Of a stretch of DNA of 64,000 bases, positions 36,289 to 45,247 are shown piece by piece. How positions within the stretch are numbered: the stretch's first letter is position 1; each line of letters opens with the position of its first letter. Below the pieces are notes generated by a model that was not told where the DNA came from, did not search any database, and saw only the letters and a list, made by a program, of their open reading frames with translations. A program made the translations under genes and the position numbers. Origin of the DNA: Terriglobia bacterium. Its GTDB lineage: Bacteria > Acidobacteriota > Terriglobia > Terriglobales > Acidobacteriaceae. The stretch spans positions 1-64,000 of the forward strand of contig JAIQET010000011.1 in NCBI GenBank assembly GCA_020073645.1, written 5' to 3'.

Positions 36289-36402
36289 CAGCACTCAGCA
36301 TTCAGTCCTGCGAGGTCTTGGGTGGAAGAACGTCGCTCTGGATATCGCTGAGGATTGGTTCGTCTCTGTCGATGCTATCCGCGGGCTGAATGCTGAGTGC
36401 TG
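36289..36402. repeat. second copy of the AGCACTCAGCATTCAG inverted repeat, partly coding
   Basis: CAGCACTCAGCATTCAG at 36289-36305 and GCTGAATGCTGAGTGCTG at 36385-36402 form the same inverted pair found at 23038-23118. Here the right arm and the segment between lie inside the 3' end of the membrane protein gene at 36302-37462. The stop codon of that gene falls in the left arm. Confidence 0.85.
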
Positions 36403-37462
36403 ATTGCTGAGTGCTCGGTCCAACGTCGCTCAAGATGAGTTCGTCTCTGTCAATGCCGGTTGCCGTCGGAATGCTTAGCGCGGTTGGCAGAATGCTGGCT
36501 GATGGAAGTACGATCGGCACGGGCGGGGCTTCGGGAAGTTCCATGATCGCCACATAGGCCGCCAGTCGTCCCACGTAGAGGAAATCCACCACCGCGAAAT
36601 ACGCCAGCGTGATCAACAGCACACCGGCCAATACCACGCCCGGTGGCAGCACTCCGGCCAGAGCCAGGGGAAACATGACCACCGAACTGGCGAAGAAGAA
36701 CGCCGCCAGGTGGGTCAGGCCAAACCAGGTTCCCGCCGCAAACACCGGTCCGGCGCGGGCCTGGCACAGGTCCACCGCGCCCGCAACCGCACCGAAAGTG
36801 TCCTGGCCACGGCCCACCACGAACACGGCAGCCAATGAAAGAAACCAGTTCACCGCCGACCAGGCCAGCCAGACCAGCATGGCCAACACCAGGAAGAGGA
36901 GCAGAGCGCTTCCCGGCGAAGGATCTTTATCGGGAGAAGCGGCTGCAGCCATCACTAACGCGCCCACGCAACCCACCGCGGCAGCCAGTGTCACCCCGAC
37001 GCGGAAAAAGTTCAAACCGAATAGCGAACGTAAGCGCACCGGGGCCACGTGAGGTGTTTCCTCACCTTTCGGGCCCTTGCCGAGGACGGCGGCGTACTCT
37101 CGAAAATATCGCAGAAGCACCCGAAGCGTGGCCGCGCGCCCAAACGACGCCAGGATGATCCACGCAACCGCCATGGCTGCCACCAGGACGATGCCAGCCT
37201 CGACCACGCGCGGCGCACTGCCCCGGAAGATGTGTGCAATCGCCTGAGAAATCAAGGCCGGTTGCCGGCTACGCAGAAGCAGCAAGTCACCCCGGCTGAC
37301 GGGCAACGTGTCGAGGTATTCCAGGAAGAAAAAACCCAGCAGCGAGACCAGAGCTAGGGCAAAGCTCCAGCGCCAGGCAATTTCTGCCAGCCCCAGCGAC
37401 GGCTGGCGGAACATCGCCCGAAATCCCTCCAAAGTCGGTGAACGCGGCTGCATCTGAGGCAA
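36302..37462 (-). CDS. multispanning membrane protein with a repeat-derived C-terminal tail
   Basis: A 386-residue protein with about six hydrophobic segments (WSFALALVSLLGFFFLEYL, VVEAGIVLVAAMAVAWIIL, VGVTLAAAVGCVGALVMA, ALLLFLVLAMLVWLAW, LTHLAAFFFASSVVMFPLAL, VVLAGVLLITLAYFAVVDFL). No family is recognised. After about residue 320 the tail contains two versions of a GIDRDELILSDVG-like unit. Part of it (PSTQQSALSIQPADS) is encoded by the dispersed AGCACTCAGCATTCAG repeat. The tail therefore appears to be recruited intergenic DNA. It lies between guaA and the pseudokinase gene on the same strand. Confidence 0.7.
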   Translation of the reverse strand: MPQMQPRSPTLEGFRAMFRQPSLGLAEIAWRWSFALALVSLLGFFFLEYLDTLPVSRGDLLLLRSRQPALISQAIAHIFRGSAPRVVEAGIVLVAAMAVAWIILASFGRAATLRVLLRYFREYAAVLGKGPKGEETPHVAPVRLRSLFGLNFFRVGVTLAAAVGCVGALVMAAAASPDKDPSPGSALLLFLVLAMLVWLAWSAVNWFLSLAAVFVVGRGQDTFGAVAGAVDLCQARAGPVFAAGTWFGLTHLAAFFFASSVVMFPLALAGVLPPGVVLAGVLLITLAYFAVVDFLYVGRLAAYVAIMELPEAPPVPIVLPSASILPTALSIPTATGIDRDELILSDVGPSTQQSALSIQPADSIDRDEPILSDIQSDVLPPKTSQD

Positions 37463-37536
37463 GGATAACTCAACTCGCCGCTCGTGACTCGGCGGCCAGA
37501 AAAGAGTCCCGCTTCACGGCCGTAGCCCGGCTGAGG

Positions 37537-38934
37537 CTACCGAGCCACTCTCGCGGGAAAAACCTTGGTCCCGCTCCTGCCAAACTCGAATCGCAGGACC
37601 CACTCCCTCGAAGCAGCCTGACCGGAAGCATCCGCCGGAGTAAATTTCCAGCGCTTCGCGGCCTGCAGGGCGACCCGTGCAAAATACTTGCTCGGTCCGG
37701 GCGAATCAAAATCCGCCGCGGTCACGTTGCCTGCCGCATCGACCTGCACTCTGACCTTCACCTTCACCTTGCCGGTGATGGTGGCCCGCGCGCTTGCTGA
37801 CACATCGGGCATGACTTCCTGAACCACTTCGCCCTGCGGATGCCTGGTGTTGGTCTTTCTCTGCACCTCGGATTCGGGAAAGCCAGGCGGCTGAGGAGAG
37901 CCACTGGAAGCTTGCGGTTGATCACCAGCTTTCTGCGTGGCCGGTTCGGTGGCTCGCGTCTCTGGCTTCCGCTCCGGTGCCGGCTGAGGCTTCGCTTGTT
38001 CCATCGCAGATGGAGACCTCACCTCGGACTCGGACCGACGGTGGAGCAAGCGCGAGCCGCCAAGGATTGCAGCCAGCACCAAGGCGGCCACGACCGTTGG
38101 AACGATCCAGCGCGGTCTCGCCGGCTTCCCAAGAGACGTGACAGCCGCCGGCGCTTGTGGCTGGGGTGAGATCTGATGAAGCCGCGCCGCGATCTCCGCA
38201 ACCGTCCAACGGAGCTGTGGATCTCGTCGCAGACAATTGCGAGTTATTTCAAAGAGCGGGGCGGGCAAGGTCTGCGGCAGTGCTGGTTCTGCCTGATCTG
38301 TCCTCTTCCAAAGTGGCAGATGCTTGGTCAAAGCCTCGACCAGAATCATGCCCAGCGACCAAACGTCCCCCACCGGTGAGGTCGCTCCAGTGGCTCTTTC
38401 AGGCGGGTCGTATGGGCCGGATTTGTGCGCGTCGGCCGTGGACTCCCCTGCCCGCCAGAGACGGTCGGTTGAGAGTTTCAGTTGATCATTCACGGCCATA
38501 ATGTTCGCGGGTTTCAGGTGGCCGTGGACCAAACCCTGGCCGTGAAGGTAGGCGAGTGCATCGAGGGCAGGATCCAGCAGGTCACGGGCCTCGGCTGGGC
38601 TCAGTTGCCGCTGCGGAAGGACCTGCGCCAGGTTCTCTTCGGCGTATTCCGTGACAACAAAAAGGAGTTCTACGTTGCCCAGTTGACATCGTCCGCTGTG
38701 AAAGAGCCGGATCAAGTGAGGATGGGAGAGTTGTGCCGCCAAGGCCCACCGGGAAAGTTGCAGTGTCGCGCTCGCGGGATCGGCAGCAATGAGCTTGATC
38801 GCGGCCTTTTGAGGTTGCGGCTTACCGCGTTCGGTGAGGAACACAGCGCTGTCTTCGGAGCCGCCCAGATACTGGCGCAGGCGGAACTCTCCGTTGACGA
38901 TGTGGCCTTCCCAATGTTTCCAGGCCTCGTTCAT
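37537..38934 (-). CDS. kinase-fold protein lacking the catalytic Asp, fused through one membrane segment to a TonB-like C-terminal domain
   Basis: A 465-residue protein. Residues 10-255 form a Ser/Thr kinase fold: AAIKLI (Lys47), LPQ... and YLHGQGLVHGHLKPANIM. The catalytic loop HRD reads HGH (137-139), so the catalytic aspartate is replaced by His139. The DFG triad reads DRL (157-159). GDVWSLGMILVEAL, YDPPERA and the C-lobe are conserved. One membrane helix lies at 276-294, then a charged Pro/Glu-rich linker, then a TonB/energy-transducer-like domain (ITGKVKVKVRVQVDAAGNVTAADF, ALQAAKRWKFTPA, about 385-460). It could sense or bind nucleotides rather than phosphorylate. The ATG at 38934 is used; the frame is open for 22 codons more without a ribosome site. 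Confidence 0.8.
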   Translation of the reverse strand: MNEAWKHWEGHIVNGEFRLRQYLGGSEDSAVFLTERGKPQPQKAAIKLIAADPASATLQLSRWALAAQLSHPHLIRLFHSGRCQLGNVELLFVVTEYAEENLAQVLPQRQLSPAEARDLLDPALDALAYLHGQGLVHGHLKPANIMAVNDQLKLSTDRLWRAGESTADAHKSGPYDPPERATGATSPVGDVWSLGMILVEALTKHLPLWKRTDQAEPALPQTLPAPLFEITRNCLRRDPQLRWTVAEIAARLHQISPQPQAPAAVTSLGKPARPRWIVPTVVAALVLAAILGGSRLLHRRSESEVRSPSAMEQAKPQPAPERKPETRATEPATQKAGDQPQASSGSPQPPGFPESEVQRKTNTRHPQGEVVQEVMPDVSASARATITGKVKVKVRVQVDAAGNVTAADFDSPGPSKYFARVALQAAKRWKFTPADASGQAASREWVLRFEFGRSGTKVFPARVAR

Positions 38935-39076
38935 CTGGCTTGCCTGCCTCTCCCTGCATAAGTTAGCACGATTGTAGTCGCGCCCCGGCCTGCCGACCAC
39001 CGAAGCTTTGGCGCCGGTGAAGTAACGTCCAGCTTCGTCCAGGTTGTTGGCTTGCTGGGGAAGGGCACCCTATTGT

Positions 39077-40429
39077 TCAAGCGGCAGGGTCGATGTCGCA
39101 TGCCGGGCTTTCTCTTTCCGGCTGCGAAAAACGGTCAGGATAGCGACGCTGGTAATGCTTTTTCTCGCGGTAGGAGCGAGCCAGTTCCAGGTAGATGCCG
39201 ACGTCGCGATCCAGGTCGGACTCCGCGCCGTCGAAATAGAAGTTTCGGATGGGAATTTCGTCGTAATCGTGGCTCAGCTTGGGGTAGATGGCTTCGCTGA
39301 CGATCCCGTTCATGCAGGTAAAGGGGCTGATGTCTACCACACCGTCGGCGCCGTGCTTGGCCAGGTAGGCTGACTTTCCCGCGCTCACCACCATCTCTCC
39401 CTCGGCTCCCGGGAATGGTAGATAGGGCCGGGCCAGTTCAATGACTTCTCCAATGGAGGGCTCTTCGTAGCCAATGAAGTCTTCACGGAAGGGGGCCAGG
39501 AGGCTCTCGTGGTCACTCCTCTGAATATGACTGCGCAGTTTTGACTTGATCATCTTCCATGAGTAAGTGTGGCCGCTCAGGCGCAAGTCCCGAACTTCTT
39601 CCGCGTTGGTGTATTCGATCCACTCTCCGATGTCGGTCATCCAGCACTCGGCGCCCTGCTTCTCCAACCGACGGACCAGGTCCTCGTTGCTGAAATTGTT
39701 CAGGCGGCAGAAGATCTCACCCACGACGCCGATAAGCGGTTTCTCCCGGTCGTAGCAGGCGGGGACATTGTGGAATCGCAGCCGTGCTCGCAACAGGGAC
39801 GAGGTCAGCGCCCGGAGCTGGCAGTTGTAGTCGGAGCAGCTTGTCTCCAGCGTTTGGCAGAAGTCCCGGAGGGAAGCTTCAAAAGCCTTGTCCGCAGCAC
39901 CGCAAACTGTTTCATGGGGCCGGGTCTGAAGCAGGAGCTTGCGAAGGATGTCCGCGGCAGCCAGTGCACGCCAGGTTCCTCTCACAAACGGAGTGCCGAA
40001 ATCGCCGATGTCGCTGTAGCCGCGTTGGCCACTTGGGGAAAAGACCAACACGTCGGCAAAACCCATGTCACGCAAGATACGGCGCAGGTAAGGGGCGTAC
40101 TGACCGAACCGGCAAGGACCGTCCTCGGTCGCCATCATGAACGCGGTACGGCGCGGGTCGAATCCGGGCTGCTCCACGATTTTCAGGAAATCGCCAACCG
40201 TCACCTTGGCGGGATAGCACTCGTCCCCGCTCGTGTACTTGGCGCCCAATTCGCGAGTGCGCTCGTCGGAAGGCGGAGTGGGGCGAGCATCAATCCCCAG
40301 CCAGCGAAAAACCGAAGCAAAGGCCTCCACGCTGCCTTGCGCCATGGCCGGGATGTAGACCACCTTGCCCGCCAGTGGGTGATCGGCGCCGACTTTGCGG
40401 GTTACGCACTTATGGGGAGAGATGCGCAT
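39077..40429 (-). CDS. 2-hydroxyacyl-CoA dehydratase-like (HgdB/DUF2229-type) protein, partner of the activase
   Basis: A 450-residue protein, probably an iron-sulfur protein of the hydroxyacyl-CoA dehydratase-activase group. Notable segments are VVYIPAMAQGSVEAFASVFRWLG, SGDECYPAKVTVGDFLKI, ATEDGPCRFGQYAPYLRRIL, and PFTCMNGIVSEAI near the C terminus. These cysteines are the expected cluster ligands. In many bacteria this sequence is the C-terminal part of one large protein that also holds the activase domains. Here it is a separate gene whose ATG overlaps the activase 3' end by 28 bases in another frame. Confidence 0.78.
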   Translation of the reverse strand: MRISPHKCVTRKVGADHPLAGKVVYIPAMAQGSVEAFASVFRWLGIDARPTPPSDERTRELGAKYTSGDECYPAKVTVGDFLKIVEQPGFDPRRTAFMMATEDGPCRFGQYAPYLRRILRDMGFADVLVFSPSGQRGYSDIGDFGTPFVRGTWRALAAADILRKLLLQTRPHETVCGAADKAFEASLRDFCQTLETSCSDYNCQLRALTSSLLRARLRFHNVPACYDREKPLIGVVGEIFCRLNNFSNEDLVRRLEKQGAECWMTDIGEWIEYTNAEEVRDLRLSGHTYSWKMIKSKLRSHIQRSDHESLLAPFREDFIGYEEPSIGEVIELARPYLPFPGAEGEMVVSAGKSAYLAKHGADGVVDISPFTCMNGIVSEAIYPKLSHDYDEIPIRNFYFDGAESDLDRDVGIYLELARSYREKKHYQRRYPDRFSQPERESPACDIDPAA

Positions 40430-43400
40430 CGCAGAAATCCTTTGCTGTCGAGGTAAGCCTCGCAACGGGTGAGATAGCCGGCGTCATTGGAGTGCCCGTC
40501 GAACTGGAGCATCAGCCCGGGTTTCCCCGAAGCTTCCGACAGGAATGCCTTGATATAAGAATCCGGGCCGCACTTGAAATTCGAAATGTGGATCCAATGC
40601 AGATTCGGATGACGGCGGGTGAAGCTGGCGGCTGCCAGCATCTGCCGCCCCGAGTTCCAGTACATATTGGAGTTCACCCCGGAGATGTCTTCCTGGTCGA
40701 GCGGCAGGAAGTTCAAGGGCAACACATTTACGCCGTAGAGGGCCCGTAGCTTCCGCGGGATGTCGCAGTTAACGTTGCGATCGTAGATGTTGTAGGGACG
40801 GCCTACCAATACAACCGCCGGATCGCCGGTCGCGCGCAGCCGGTTGAGAGTGCGTTCGCCTGCTTGCAGCAGTGCTTCGCGGAAGTTTGCCTGCGCGCGA
40901 TACGCGGCGTGGACCGCCCGGTTGCTGGCGTGGCGACTGCGGCCGAGAGTGCCGGCGAATTGTCCGAGTTCCTCTTGCACCTTCTTCCGGCCATAGCGGA
41001 AGTGAACGGTGGGAGCCAGAAACTTCGAAAGGGCGCTCTGCAGTTGGGGTACTGCTCGCACCACATAGGGCAGACTCTGGTTCCAGGGACACATCTTGGA
41101 CTGGACCCGTTCATCGGGCGTTTCCGAGTCCACAATGTTTGGCAACAGGACGTGGTCCACGCCCATTTCCAGTAGCACCTGCACGTGGCCATGCGCCACC
41201 TGTACGGGAAAACAAGGCTGAGCGACCGCCAACTCGTCTCCCATCCCGGCAATGCGACCGTCGGTGGGCGGGGAAACCACAACCTCGAACCCGAGTTCCT
41301 GAAAGTAGGTGCACCAGAAGGGGAAGCGATCATAAAAGAACATTGTCCGTGGGATTCCCACGGTGGCAATTCCAACATTGCTGGGCTTTAACGATGTGGT
41401 CAGAAGTTGGTCGTGAAGTTCGATCAGGTCCTCGATGACGGGCTGGCGCTCGGTTCGTGACCGCTTGCGAAACCTGTCAGAACACTTGTCACCCCAGTAG
41501 CTCTTTTGACCAGCGATGACAAACTCTTTCATGTCGCAATAGTTGGAACAGGCACGGCAGACGAAATCGCGGCTGGTGAAACTGGTACCAGACAGGTCGA
41601 AGCCGCGAAACTGGCTGGGCTTCTGGGTGCTTTGCATGCGCTCGCGGGCGATCAGCGCCATGCCGATGGCGCCAATCACGCCGTTATGCGGCGGCACGAT
41701 CACCTGCTTGCCGAGAATCTGCGAGAAGGCAGCAGCCACGGCATGGTTGTAAGCAGTGCCGCCCTGGAAATAAATGACATTGCCGATCTTGCGCCCGCGC
41801 ACCACACGGTTCAGGTAGTTGATCGCCACCGAGTAAGCCAGGCCGGCACACAAGTCGCCTACCTCAGCGCCCTTGAGCAGCAAGCTGGTGACATCGCGCT
41901 CCATGAACACGGTGCAACGCTCACCCAGGCGGGCGGGATGCGGGGAAGCCAGCGCCAGCTTGGCGAACTCTTCCTTGATGGAGATGCCCAACTTCTCGGC
42001 CTGCTCCTCCAGGAATGATCCGGTGCCGGCGGCACAGGCTTCGTTCATGGTGAAGTCCACGACCACGCCGTGGTCGACGCGAATGAACTTCGAATCCTGG
42101 CCGCCGATCTCGAAAATCGTGTCCACTGCCTCCATACCCAGCTGCCGGCACACCTCCATGGCGCCGGTCTTGTGGGCGGTGATCTCATCATTTACGGTGT
42201 CGGCCCCGACCAGTTCTCCGATCAGTTCCCTTCCCGACCCGGTTGTGCCCACGCCGCGAATGTCGAGCACGTCGCCGAGTTCGGAACAGATTTCCTGCAA
42301 GCCGGAATTCACGACTTCGATGGGCCGCCCGGAAGTAGGCACATAGATTTCCTTGAGGAGGCTGCCGGCTGCGTCGAGCACCACTAGATTGGTGCTTACG
42401 GACCCGATGTCAATGCCGAGGTAAGCCTCAACCCTGCTGCCCGCTGCGGGACGCTGCGGGCGAAGAGCACGGTCGCATAGCAGAACAACGCTTTGCATAG
42501 TGAGCGGGTCGTTGCAGACAAATGTCTGTTTGGCACAAACGTGCTGCTGCAGTGCCTCGATGCTGTGAAAGGGGCGCTTCTGAAACTGTTCGGCTTCTAA
42601 CATGGCTGCGCCCAGTGCACCTAGCCAGCAGTGCAGGGTGGGCACGATGAACTCGGACTCCTGCAGTTTGAATGCTTCCCGTAGGGCGTTGCGAACCCCC
42701 TCGTTCAATGCCACCGCGCCAATAAACAGAACCGGCGGGATGACCGGTCGTCCTCTCACGATGCTGGACTTGAAGTTGCGTGCCACGGCATCGCACAACC
42801 CTCTTAAGATCTGATCGGTGGAGTAGCCCTTTTGCTGGGCGTGGATCATGTCGGTCTTGGCGAAAACCGAGCACCGGCCCGCCACCCTGGCCGCGCAACT
42901 GGCGGAGCAGGCTGCGGTGCCGACCTCTTCCACCGAGTACAACAGCCGCGAGGCTTGCTGGTCGATGAACGAGCCGGTACCGGCCGCGCAGTCGCCGCTC
43001 GACTGGTAATCGATGATTCCTAGAAACCGGGAATCGTTCGAGGGTTCCAGGCGCAGATACTTGGAGGACTCGCCCCCCATCTCGAAAATGGTGCGCACCT
43101 CGGGATAGAGCGCGCGCACACCCTTGGCCACCGCCCGAAACTCGTTCTCCGAGCAGGTATCCAGAATCCGGGCGATGAGTTGGCTGCCCGAGCCGGTGAC
43201 TCGCAGACCTTCAATTCTGTCTTGCCGAATGTGCTCGAAGAAGAGCCTGAGCAATTCGAAGGTTGCCTGTACGGGGCTGCCCTGGATTCTTCGATACGCG
43301 GACAGAACTACCGGCTGGCTGGCGCGCGGGCTGTCCGAGGGAAGGTGGCCGAGAAAAAAACTGCCGTTGCGTTCAGGCAGCGAAGCTAACAGGCCAGTGT

Positions 43401-43470
43401 CGGCATCGCCGCCGATAGCAGCCAGCTTGAGGCTGACGGCCCCCACGTCGAGCCCCAGGTTAATGCCCAT
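40402..43470 (-). CDS. BadF/BcrA-type acyl-CoA dehydratase activase, two ASKHA domains plus DUF2229
   Basis: A 1,022-residue protein. Two ATPase units of the acetate-kinase/Hsp70 fold are fused: the first begins GINLGLDVGAVSLKLA, the second YLGIDIGSVSTNLVVLD near 345. Each has the Fe-S and ATP motifs of the family (CAAGTGSFIDQQA and CAAGTGSFLEEQA; RCSVFAKTDM and RCTVFMERD). The C-terminal part is DUF2229-like (VGIPRTMFFYDRFPFWCTYFQELGFEVV) with clustered cysteines (CRACSNYCDMKEF). Such proteins use ATP to inject a low-potential electron into a partner, as for 2-hydroxyglutaryl-CoA dehydratase or benzoyl-CoA reductase. The partner substrate is unknown here. Oxygen sensitivity of the family points to an anaerobic or microaerobic phase. 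Confidence 0.85.
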   Translation of the reverse strand: MGINLGLDVGAVSLKLAAIGGDADTGLLASLPERNGSFFLGHLPSDSPRASQPVVLSAYRRIQGSPVQATFELLRLFFEHIRQDRIEGLRVTGSGSQLIARILDTCSENEFRAVAKGVRALYPEVRTIFEMGGESSKYLRLEPSNDSRFLGIIDYQSSGDCAAGTGSFIDQQASRLLYSVEEVGTAACSASCAARVAGRCSVFAKTDMIHAQQKGYSTDQILRGLCDAVARNFKSSIVRGRPVIPPVLFIGAVALNEGVRNALREAFKLQESEFIVPTLHCWLGALGAAMLEAEQFQKRPFHSIEALQQHVCAKQTFVCNDPLTMQSVVLLCDRALRPQRPAAGSRVEAYLGIDIGSVSTNLVVLDAAGSLLKEIYVPTSGRPIEVVNSGLQEICSELGDVLDIRGVGTTGSGRELIGELVGADTVNDEITAHKTGAMEVCRQLGMEAVDTIFEIGGQDSKFIRVDHGVVVDFTMNEACAAGTGSFLEEQAEKLGISIKEEFAKLALASPHPARLGERCTVFMERDVTSLLLKGAEVGDLCAGLAYSVAINYLNRVVRGRKIGNVIYFQGGTAYNHAVAAAFSQILGKQVIVPPHNGVIGAIGMALIARERMQSTQKPSQFRGFDLSGTSFTSRDFVCRACSNYCDMKEFVIAGQKSYWGDKCSDRFRKRSRTERQPVIEDLIELHDQLLTTSLKPSNVGIATVGIPRTMFFYDRFPFWCTYFQELGFEVVVSPPTDGRIAGMGDELAVAQPCFPVQVAHGHVQVLLEMGVDHVLLPNIVDSETPDERVQSKMCPWNQSLPYVVRAVPQLQSALSKFLAPTVHFRYGRKKVQEELGQFAGTLGRSRHASNRAVHAAYRAQANFREALLQAGERTLNRLRATGDPAVVLVGRPYNIYDRNVNCDIPRKLRALYGVNVLPLNFLPLDQEDISGVNSNMYWNSGRQMLAAASFTRRHPNLHWIHISNFKCGPDSYIKAFLSEASGKPGLMLQFDGHSNDAGYLTRCEAYLDSKGFLRCASLPISA

Positions 43471-43884
43471 TGCTGTACTCCCACAAGACGGTGCTTCGGC
43501 GCACGCTCACAGAGGGAAAACTCTGCTTGTGGACTGGCAGCGACTATCCCTCAGGAGCATCGGAACCCGCTTGCATTCGGCAGCGCAAACCAGCCACAGC
43601 ATAGGCGTCCGATGAACGGACGTTCTGTGCGCTAGATCACACCCCTCTGTAATGGCATGTCCGGCGGAGGTTCCGTGTCACCTTTCATGCCACCCCCCAT
43701 CGCGCTCCCTCTTTCCGTCTACTGTGGTGAGAGGCGGTGCAGACGACGCGTCCTGGGCCGCGAAGCGGTAGGGGCATTTAGAGTGGCGGGTGCATTGTTC
43801 TGCTGTAGTCTTCCAAGTACAGGCTCGCCCGCACGATCGGGGGTGAGTGCTGTGCAGCGGTTCGGAACGAGAAGGCGGCTCCTC
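43471..43884. other. 414-base divergent intergenic region
   Basis: Lies between the activase gene and the plus-strand TPR gene. The TPR frame is open through most of it (from 43657), but that part reads as low-complexity Arg/Pro/Ser sequence without a leader, so it is treated as non-coding. No operator or RNA is recognised. Confidence 0.4.
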
Positions 43885-45087
43885 GTGATTGTGCGCTTCA
43901 TCCTCACTTCCCTCCTGGTGGCGGTGATTTTCCTCACGGCGAATTCACCGGCACAGGAACTGGAGATGCAGGGCAACGATTTCGGCCCGCGCGCCGTGGC
44001 GATTGATCACCTGCGAAACCTCGAGTACACCGAGGCCAAGCAGCAACTGCGGCAGTGGGTCGAAGGGCACCCGACCGACTTGCTCGCGTGGAACTATCTT
44101 GCGACCGCTACTCTCTACCAGGAGATGTTCCAGCGTGGCGTGCTGGAGTCGCGGGTCTACGGTCAAGGTGGAGAGGCCTTCAAACCCAGCAAAGTCGCCG
44201 TCACGCCGGAGTTCCAGAAGGAGCTCCTGGCGGTATTGGACAAGGCACAAGGATTAGCCGAGGAAAAGCTGAAGGCTGACCGCTCGGACAAGGACGCCCT
44301 TTACTGGGCTGGAGTGTCGCACGGTACACGCGCCACCTACCATTTCGTGCTCCGCAAGGAATACATGCCGGCACTGCATGAAGCCACGGAAGCCTACAGG
44401 TGTCACAGCCAACTGCTGAATCTGGATCCCAAGTATGTCGATGCCTACCTGATCGTGGGTATGAACAACTACATCGTGGGTAGTCTGCCCTGGTACATCA
44501 AGGTGCTGGCGGCGCTTACCGGCCGGCATGGCGATCGTGCGGAGGGCTTGCAGCAGGTCAAACGAGTTACGGAAGGCGGCCACTACGCCCGGGAAGACGC
44601 CAAGCTCATGCTGGCGGTGCTCTACGAGCGTGAAAAGATGTACGCGCAAGCACTGACGCTTTACCGGGAGATGGGGCGGTCCTATCCGCGCAATTACCTT
44701 CTCCAGTACGAAGCCGCAGCACTGTGCGGCCTGTTAAACGACTGGCGCACGTCCGCATCCGGGTATGAGTCCATTGTGGCCAAGCATCGTGGCGGGGAAT
44801 CTGGATACAAGGACATCCCTCTCGCCAAGGTGCTCTATCGTGCAGGCCAGGCCCACGAGCATCTCCAGGAATGGGATGACGCGCTGGCCCGCTACACCGA
44901 AGCCGGCTCACTGCCAGGGAGCGATCGTCACATCTATCTTTGTAATCTGGCAGCGGCGGACTTGCAAACACGACTGAATCATCCAGACCAGGCGCGGCTG
45001 CTTTACCAACGGGTGGCTGACGCCGTGCCCGATAGTGATGAAGGCGGGTTGGCGCGACGCGCCCTCAAGAAGCTGAACGCGAACTAA
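43885..45087 (+). CDS. exported TPR-repeat protein
   Basis: About 400 residues if read from the GTG at 43885 (a GTG two codons later is equally possible; GAGAAGG lies upstream). The N terminus VRFILTSLLVAVIFLTANSPAQ is a signal peptide. The rest is helical TPR: LRNLEYTEAKQQLRQWVEGHPTDLLAWNYLATA, YRCHSQLLNLDPKYVDAYLIVG, ALTLYREMGRSYPRNYLLQYEAA, and DALARYTEAGSLPGSDRHIYLCNLAAADL. Such proteins are usually periplasmic or outer-membrane-associated scaffolds. A second TPR-like secreted gene follows 160 bases later. Confidence 0.72.
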   Translation: MIVRFILTSLLVAVIFLTANSPAQELEMQGNDFGPRAVAIDHLRNLEYTEAKQQLRQWVEGHPTDLLAWNYLATATLYQEMFQRGVLESRVYGQGGEAFKPSKVAVTPEFQKELLAVLDKAQGLAEEKLKADRSDKDALYWAGVSHGTRATYHFVLRKEYMPALHEATEAYRCHSQLLNLDPKYVDAYLIVGMNNYIVGSLPWYIKVLAALTGRHGDRAEGLQQVKRVTEGGHYAREDAKLMLAVLYEREKMYAQALTLYREMGRSYPRNYLLQYEAAALCGLLNDWRTSASGYESIVAKHRGGESGYKDIPLAKVLYRAGQAHEHLQEWDDALARYTEAGSLPGSDRHIYLCNLAAADLQTRLNHPDQARLLYQRVADAVPDSDEGGLARRALKKLNAN

Positions 45088-45247
45088 CCTGCGGTGTGCC
45101 GGCCTGTGCTTGAACTTCAGCGATCGCATGCATCTCTTGGTCTTTCGGCTTGCAGGCAACGGGATATTCCTTCGTCCGGGGCCGTGCCCGGATCACGGCC
45201 AAGTTGCTATAGAATTACGCGAACATGGGTTCCGATGAGGGGGGCTT

